Part shown: positions 58,055-64,000 of the stretch, one piece after another
Layout: the number at the start of each line of letters is the position of its first letter
Position numbering within the stretch: the stretch's first letter is position 1
DNA from: Podocnemis expansa
Lineage: Eukaryota; Chordata; Testudines; Podocnemididae
Assembly: GCA_007922195.1 (NCBI GenBank)
Contig: ML681963.1
Location: forward strand, 51,468,084 to 51,532,083
Length of the DNA stretch: 64,000 nucleotides
Reading direction: 5' to 3'
The notes under the pieces: model-generated
Databases searched by the model: none
Seen by the model: the letters and a program-made list of their open reading frames with translations, nothing else
What the model was told of the DNA's origin: nothing
Made by a program: the position numbers and the translations under genes

Positions 58055-58663
58055 ATGCCAGGCTTTAAACCCTGTGTTTCTTGTGGCAAGGCCTTCCTAC
58101 AGGACGATCCCCTCAAGGAGTGCCTACAGTGCCTGGGTGAGTCCCACCAGGCTACTGACTACTCATTCTGTCAGTCCTTCAAGCCAAGGACCCTCAAAGA
58201 CAGGAAGCAAAGGCGCTGTGCATTGGCCTTAGAGCAAGTGCGACAGCCTACCCCCGAAGAATTGGGGCTGCCTTCGGCGCCAGCACCGCATGCCAGGTCA
58301 GCACCGGAACCATCTCAGTGCCGCTCCCCTGTGAAGCAGAAAGTGCAATTGGCACCGACTTCAGTGCCGAAACGCTCCTGCTGGTCTACCTCTCCCCAGC
58401 TGAGCTACTCCCAGCACCGCAAACCAGAAGCGGTGCAGGTCCCAGCCACCCCGGAGGCCTTCGAGGCAGCAAAGGTCTTGCTGCTTTTGCCTACGCCTGT
58501 GTCTCTGAGGCCTCTTAAGCAGACAGGAAAGCCCGCTTTCCTCTTGGGTAAATGGCCTCCTCGCAAACGGCACCACTCCTCGATGCCTAGCATGGCACTG
58601 AGCTCCCCAGCGCTGAGAGAAGAAACTCCCTCAAAGGCACCAGGTGGTACTGCCCTCAGCTGA
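58055..58663 (+). CDS. DIRS Gag N-terminal region, open
   Basis: The frame is open well upstream (to 57764), but homology to the first DIRS Gag starts at MPGFKPCVSCGKAF (58055), followed by CLQCLGESHQATD. This gives CxxC...CxxC...H, a likely metal-binding module. The rest is basic and Ser/Pro-rich (KPRTLKDRKQRRC, APAPHARSAPEP) and ends at a TGA at 58661-58663. The upstream part of the frame crosses the terminal repeat and is probably untranslated leader. Compared with the first copy, about 150 bp of extra leader precedes MPGF. Confidence 0.65.
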   Translation: MPGFKPCVSCGKAFLQDDPLKECLQCLGESHQATDYSFCQSFKPRTLKDRKQRRCALALEQVRQPTPEELGLPSAPAPHARSAPEPSQCRSPVKQKVQLAPTSVPKRSCWSTSPQLSYSQHRKPEAVQVPATPEAFEAAKVLLLLPTPVSLRPLKQTGKPAFLLGKWPPRKRHHSSMPSMALSSPALREETPSKAPGGTALS

Positions 58664-58899
58664 GCTTAGAAGTGCAGTAGGCAGCGCTCTGCTTCTCCCC
58701 AGTGCTATAGCGCCTCCGCTTCCCTGGTGCTGTCTACACAGCCCAGAGCCAAACCTCTCGTGCTGCAAGAAAGCTCTCGCTTACCAAGCTTGGAGGAGAT
58801 CACTCCGTCTAGGAATGGTCGGTGCTGAGAGAAGTCTCTCCTCAGTGGACCCACCGTGGTACCAAAGAGCCCACCATCACTAACCCGGATAGGGAGCTA

Positions 58900-61430
58900 A
58901 GCCCTATAGAGAGGACATCATGGTCCATTTCGATTTGCTGTGAAGGGTTGCTGCCCACACTGGGCTATTGGGTGAGTGCTGTGTTTCTTCTTGGGGGCTG
59001 ATACATGATACATTTCCTCCCCACACTGCCTTTCTCCCCTCCTCCTCCATTCCCCATTCACTCTGAGCTAGTGAGGAACAGGGCCTGAGCTGCCCATTGA
59101 TCATTGGACAGCCAGAGCCATACCCTGCTCCACGTGGTGACCCTCTACACCCTCTGTTTCCAGCAGGAATACCTCAAGTACTCGGGGTTCTTTCTCTCCC
59201 TCTATCCCTTTACAACAGGTTGAGGAAGATTACCATTAAGGCTCGTCCGTCTTTTACATAAGACACTTTCAGAATAAACTGCCCTTTGTCCAGGAACCTT
59301 GAAGAAACTTTATCCCTGGGGCCACTAGGCTTGAAGGAAACACCTGTAGCTTCCTCATCTTCAGCCCAACGGGATCCTCATCATAGGGGGCTTGTGAGGG
59401 GAGATGTCCCTCAGCAGGTAGCGGACATATGTCCCTACCCCTTTGCATTACCAAGGGTGGAACTGTTCCAGTCTCGGCTCGCTTTTCCGGAGCCTCCCGG
59501 TGCTTGTTTTTTTGGCTAAGGGAAGATAGTTTTCTCACCGAATGCATAAGCCTTGTCCCCCTTTGCGGGTCAGCTCATAGGGTTATTGTTGTACCTCTTG
59601 CTCCCTCCCTTCCCCTCCTCAGGGTGTTGGGCTAGCTCAGCAGATAGAGATGGTGGTTCTTGAGCTTAAGTTTAAGGAGTTGAATCCCATGTTGGTTGCT
59701 ACTCACCAACGGGTCTCTTAATGACCCTCCGGTTTTACCCCACCATTAAGTCCTAGTGGGACATCATAGTCCTGTACAAGCCAGTGAAGGGAGTTAGATC
59801 CTTCCCCCTTTGTCTATCCTACTCGAGGGAATTGTTTTTCCCTAAGATGGTGCCCCGCCTACAGGGATGGGGAGGGACAACGGGAAATTAGTAGTAAGTA
59901 TATGAAGACCCTCCAGGGGCATCTGTATACTCAGGTACATGGGTTAGGGTACTATGACTGCCATTCTCCAGTCTCATGTCTTTAATCAAACTATTTGTTT
60001 CCTTAATTGATAATGGTACCTGTGGGTCTTGGCCCGTTGTGCGCACAGAGACTTAGAGTGCTGAGTTGCACACTATGCACCATGTTCTCCTCTTAGGAGG
60101 CAGGGCAGTTGGATGTGCAATGAGATTACCCTCAAACTGTTGCTGTTTGTCCTTCCTCTTTGAGCCCTCAGCCTTGATGCATTAAGGCGGGTTCTAAGTA
60201 CCCAAAGTCACACTTGTACATTCCCTTTGTTCATGCGACCGAGAAGACAAAAACCCCTTCTCCCTCCCATGCCTCCCTTCCCGTGTTTATTGGGGCCTTC
60301 CCCCCTTTGACGGTGCCCCTATTCAGGTACTTCGGGCCCCTGCATACTCTTGTGATGTTAACCATTGCCTTTCCCAGGGGATCTGTAGGGAGGTTCCCCT
60401 TAGAGGTCAGGAACACCCCATCTGCTTCTTCACCATAACCCCTAATGCAAGTCAGCCTAGGTTGTCTCTACCTTGCAGGGAGTGTCAGCGTAGCACTCAT
60501 CTGAAGTTTTCAGGCCACTGCCTGCAGTCCTGTGGTTCTGGGGTGACTCATTTATAGCCCGAAAGTGGACATTCTGCCCTCAAGGTTACTACACTTGGTT
60601 CCCTCGCAGGAGTACTTCCCCACACTGCTTAGTAGTATGGGGATACCATAGAGCCAACCCTCACAACCCATTGCTGAGCCCTTCTTCATTTTCCCAGGGT
60701 GGGTGAGGTAGTTCCCTACCCACCCTTAATAGTGGGGGTACAGTACAAGCTATTGATGCCAATAGATGGCCCATCTTTGCCATTTCCTGCTACCTGCAAT
60801 TGGGCCACCATGACCTGAGATTGAAGGTTTTAGGCTCCAATGGGATTAAGAAATTGTACATCCCTCTCTCCATGAGAGGGACAGCTTTCCCCCCTTCCAT
60901 ATATAGGTCTTAGCAGCAGACACTCAGTATCTTCTATCATTCGCTAAATACAGTCCTACCTTGAACTCCCTAGGGTGGTGGATAGGACATAGTTGTGTAG
61001 GGACCAGTAGTGGTTCCGGTGCACATGCAATACCCAGGACAGTTTCCCTGCCCAGTCTGCCATGGAACTCACCCACTTCCCTACTCCTTTTCCCCTGTCT
61101 AGTGCTCATAGAGCTTGGAGAAGAGCGATTCTCTTCACATAGGGACAAGGAGTCCCTAGCTTGTGAATGTCTCTTTTTCCAGGGTTTGGGTCCTGGTCGA
61201 CTTGCATACTGAGCCTATGAATCCAACCCACCTCAAGGTGACTTGCAGTTCTCTCTGGGGTCCCTTAAATCTGCTTATGGCAGGACTTTATAGAGTTATA
61301 TATTTCCCCTTCAGGTAGGCAATATGCTTACCTCAGGCAGCCTCCTGCTGGAGCTTCCCCTATGGGGATCACCATGCTGAAGATAGAAAATTCCAACTCT
61401 GCCCACTGTTGACAGCATGGCTAGTAGTCG
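58900..61430. other. Uncharacterised core of the second DIRS copy
   Basis: It is about 2.5 kb with frequent stops in all frames and no recognised domain. Composition is pyrimidine-rich on the plus strand, with many TCCCTT/CCCTTC runs. It contains the tRNA-like segment near 59635. It could be a very decayed coding region or acquired DNA. Confidence 0.45.
59632..59712 (+). ncRNA. tRNA-like segment (degenerate tRNA or SINE head)
   Basis: GGCTAGCTCAGCAGATAGAG looks like a tRNA D-arm/box A, and GGAGTTGAATCCC, 28 bases further on, resembles the T-arm/box B. I could not fold a full cloverleaf with a paired acceptor stem, so it is not called a tRNA gene. Confidence 0.35.
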
Positions 61431-61473
61431 CCTAACAGTGAATGTGTCCGAGCAGCGCTCGAAGAAGAACGGT

Positions 61474-61766
61474 GGGTTACTTACCAGTAACTGTCCTTCT
61501 TCGAGATGGGCTGCTCACATACATTCAGGGTCCCCCCGCACTGTCCCTGCTATCCAGAGTTGGTGACTCTAAGGGGACTGGGGAGGGTCAGGGTCAGGGC
61601 CGTATATATAGCAACGGGAGTGGCCAAGGGGGGCATTGGCCACCAGCCCTGCTCTGACAGGCTAGCGCAAAATGCTTCCAACCAATCATGTGCTGCAGCA
61701 TGTAGACACCTAATAATGTATGTGAGCAGCCCATCTTGAAGGAGGACTGTTACTGGTCAGTAACCC
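61474..61766. repeat. DIRS 3' hairpin, second copy
   Basis: The arm GGGTTACTTACCAGTAACTG...CACATACATTCAG (61474-61528) is mirrored by 61713-61766. It is the same structure as 326-621, in the opposite orientation relative to the window. Confidence 0.8.
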
Positions 61767-61777
61767 ACGTTCTTCAC

Positions 61778-62639
61778 TATGACAGCATTGATTGCTTCTC
61801 TGAGGCATAAGGCACTGGGGTAGGGGTGCTGAGTGGCAGGGAGAAGTTATTCTGAGGCAGAAAATAATAACCACAAAGTGGCCTGAGGGGCCCCCTCCAG
61901 GTGAGCTCAACGTGCTTCCAAGGCCCATGAGGAGATGGACTGGTTTAGCTGCATTGTGAGGATGGAGGTGACTGCGAGTATGTCAGGGATGAAATGGGGG
62001 CTGGTGAAAGGATGAATCTGGTTCTCTGAGGAGGTTCCAGGGCCCCCCGCAGGATGAATTAGCCGCCGTCTACTGCATGCTGCCCTCTGTGCTGCCTTTG
62101 CACTGAATGAGTGCACAGGAGGAAGACTGCAGGCCAGGAGAATGGAAGACTGTCAGGTTTAGATGATTGCACCAGCAGCCAGTCAGATGTCAATTAGCCC
62201 AGATTTGGTCTCCTCTGTACACACAGATCTGGATACCAAAGGCATTTAGCCTCTGGACAAGCCACCAGCCCACGCCTTCTGGGTATTTTTGCAAACTCTG
62301 TTGTGACTGAAGCATGCCATCACCTGCAAAAACCATTATTTGTCCATTCAGGTTCACTCTGATTGTTATTTAGGAGGCAAGAGAGAACATAACCATTTCT
62401 GATGCTTGTTCTGTGGAGACAAAGGGCCAGCTGGTGATGCCTTCAGAGCTTTCATGACTGTCTTGTTGGGAGGGGAAACAAGTTAGTTTGGCTCATTGCT
62501 TCGCTCCCATTAAACATGCACATACATGTACACTGGTCCCCATCTGCAAGGAGCACATTCACACCTGCATGGCGAGCAATGCGTCTCTCTGGACTGCGAG
62601 ACTCCAACAGCTTTGATAATACCTGGCTCTTTCCTGTTT
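61778..62639. other. Host DNA, nothing recognised
   Basis: No supported feature. Confidence 0.3.
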
Positions 62640-62661
62640 CTCAGTAGTCCCCATCCTCATT

Positions 62662-62978
62662 GTTCGAACTAAAGAAGTGTGGCCAGTTTGAACTAAAAAA
62701 AAAATGTGTTTAGTTTGAACTAATCGCTAGTTCGAACTTATTTAGTTCAAACTAGCATGTCTTCATCAGACTAGTTTGAACTAAAAATGCAAATGAGTTC
62801 AAGCTAAGCAGTTAGTTTAGACTAACCAGCTGAACTAACTAGTTCGAACTAAGTTTTGATTAGTTCAAACTAACATTTTTTTAGTTTGAACTAGTCAAAG
62901 GCTAGTGTAGCCAGGGCTCAAATTAGTCCAGACTAAGCTTGCCTAGCCAGGCTAATTTGCTAGTGTAGATATAACCCT
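62662..62978. mobile_element. MITE of the AGTTCAAACTA type
   Basis: TAGTTCGAACTA and TAGTTTGAACTA motifs fill the interior, as in the element at 12571. The right end reads GCTAGTGTAGATATAACCC, a decayed version of the same terminus. The left terminus is not clear. Confidence 0.6.
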
Positions 62979-64000
62979 ATGTGTCTGGGCTGCAGCCATG
63001 CATCACTGCCTGGAAGGGCTGGCCCAGCCCAGAAGTTCTGAATGGCTGCCAGGAGAGGACTGAAGGGTAGGACCTTGCAGTGCTATACCCAGCCAGGAGG
63101 GGGTGTGCTGACTTGTGAGTCACCCTTCTGCAGCATGAGAAAATGTGCGCAGGTATTTTCTGTGTACAGCGAGCTGCTACAGTGTAATGGTGTGGGACTT
63201 CATACATCATTTCCTGAAGGCAAGCAAGAGCCTGAGTGTGTGTCGTTATGTATTTGTGTTACAGACAGTTCACCAGACAGCTATGTATGCTGTGAAAACA
63301 AGTACAAGCAGGCAAGTAAAATTGCTTTACTGCCAGCACGAGCAGCAAACCTAATTCTCAGTCTGTTGTAACTGGCAAAGAAGTACTAAGTCCGTGTCTC
63401 CTTCATGCTGGAATTCTTGTATTGGGGGGCAGGAGGATTCCTCTCTAGCTAGTGAATACACTGGGGGGTGGACTGAAAAGGAAGAGCAAAGCAATAGTAG
63501 ATGGAAATTGACCCTGAATGAGATTTAAACTGCCACTTGCTCCTGGGACATTACAAAGCAGTCTGAGCAGTAATAACACAATTATCCTGATAGAGGAGGC
63601 TCCTTTCTATCTCTGCATTTTTAAAAATTGGATTTTTAAAAATGTTATTAGGTCAGGCTGCAAAGTCAGGGATGACTCACAACGGGTAGATGAAAGTGTG
63701 GCTTAGAGCTACATTAAATACTTCCTGTCCCCCCCAGTCCCCTGTCTTCCCTTTGTGCAGGCTTGTCTGTCTGTGGAGCCCAAAACTCCGGGAGGCTCAG
63801 AAGAAGAGGTTTCCAAGAGACCATTTCTGGAAGGCAGAATAATCCAGTCTGGATCTTTTGTGTTCCAGGGATGATGTTTGGACACCATTCTAGGGATAGC
63901 CATAGGAATCTAGCTCCTTCCCAGGGCTGCAATGTAAGTGAATGGGCTGAATTTCAACCCTAATGTAGCAGGCACCACCTTGGTGTTTGTCAAGTGTGTG
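62979..64000. other. Host DNA, nothing recognised
   Basis: No supported feature. Confidence 0.3.

Larger units (their letters stand above)
57717..61777 (+). mobile_element. Second DIRS copy with an unrecognised core
   Basis: The left end CCGTTCTTCGAGTGGTGCTC and following sequence matches the end of the first DIRS element. The right end carries the same hairpin (arms 61474-61528 and 61713-61766) preceded by a complementary region (61438-61473) that pairs with the left end. A Gag N-terminal frame follows the left end. Between about 58900 and 61430 I see no RT, RNase H or recombinase motif on either strand, so the copy could move only with outside enzymes, if at all. Confidence 0.78.

Noticed and set aside
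60214..60438. 74-codon frame in the DIRS core as a new gene
   Set aside because: Short, no motif, and stops are dense around it.

Overview
The window looks like ordinary intergenic or intronic DNA from a reptile, most probably a turtle. I found no host exon, tRNA or rRNA gene that I would defend. The evidence for a turtle is the repeat mix. There are several CR1 LINE 3' ends, a small tRNA-type SINE whose tail is a CR1 3' end (an architecture described from turtles), MIR/CORE-SINE relics, many short hAT-like elements, MITEs whose ends read like GGCTAYGTCTACAC, Penelope-like tails, a vertebrate Ty3/Gypsy element and two DIRS-type tyrosine-recombinase retrotransposons. A crocodilian or another sauropsid is not excluded.

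Layout. 1-315 is unassigned. About 316-7498 is a decayed but nearly full-structure DIRS retrotransposon on the minus strand: Gag near 7250-5280, reverse transcriptase near 4290-3470, RNase H near 3470-2000 and tyrosine recombinase near 1860-700, with inverted terminal repeats and a hairpin with an internal complementary region at its 3' end. A dimeric hAT-like MITE (4336-5274, 8-bp target duplication) has landed between Gag and RT. Inside that MITE sits the 3' part of a Penelope-like element that keeps an uninterrupted GIY-YIG endonuclease reading frame, so the nesting is three deep. 7728-12436 is a Ty3/Gypsy element on the plus strand with two 188-bp LTRs, Gag, protease, RT, RNase H, integrase and a polypurine tract. 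All its genes carry frameshifts or stops.

12437-57700 is host DNA sprinkled with short elements: three CTAC-ended MITEs (12571, 15141, about 53150) and a related one at 62640; about eight hAT-like elements, most with a recognisable 8-bp target duplication; MIR and CR1 remnants on both strands; Penelope tails, two of them in head-to-head palindromes; a G-rich minisatellite (46452-46706); and an unclassified 210-bp hairpin (45935-46150). An AT-rich, repeat-poor stretch (36170-37980) and a few shorter stretches might be conserved noncoding DNA.

About 57717-61777 is a second DIRS copy, on the plus strand. It has matching ends and a Gag-like reading frame, but about 2.8 kb of its interior shows no RT, RNase H or recombinase, so it looks like a non-autonomous or replaced-core derivative. 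The last 2.2 kb is unassigned apart from the MITE at 62640-62980.

Nothing here works together as a host pathway. The story is layered transposition, and the relative order of several insertions can be read directly from who interrupts whom.
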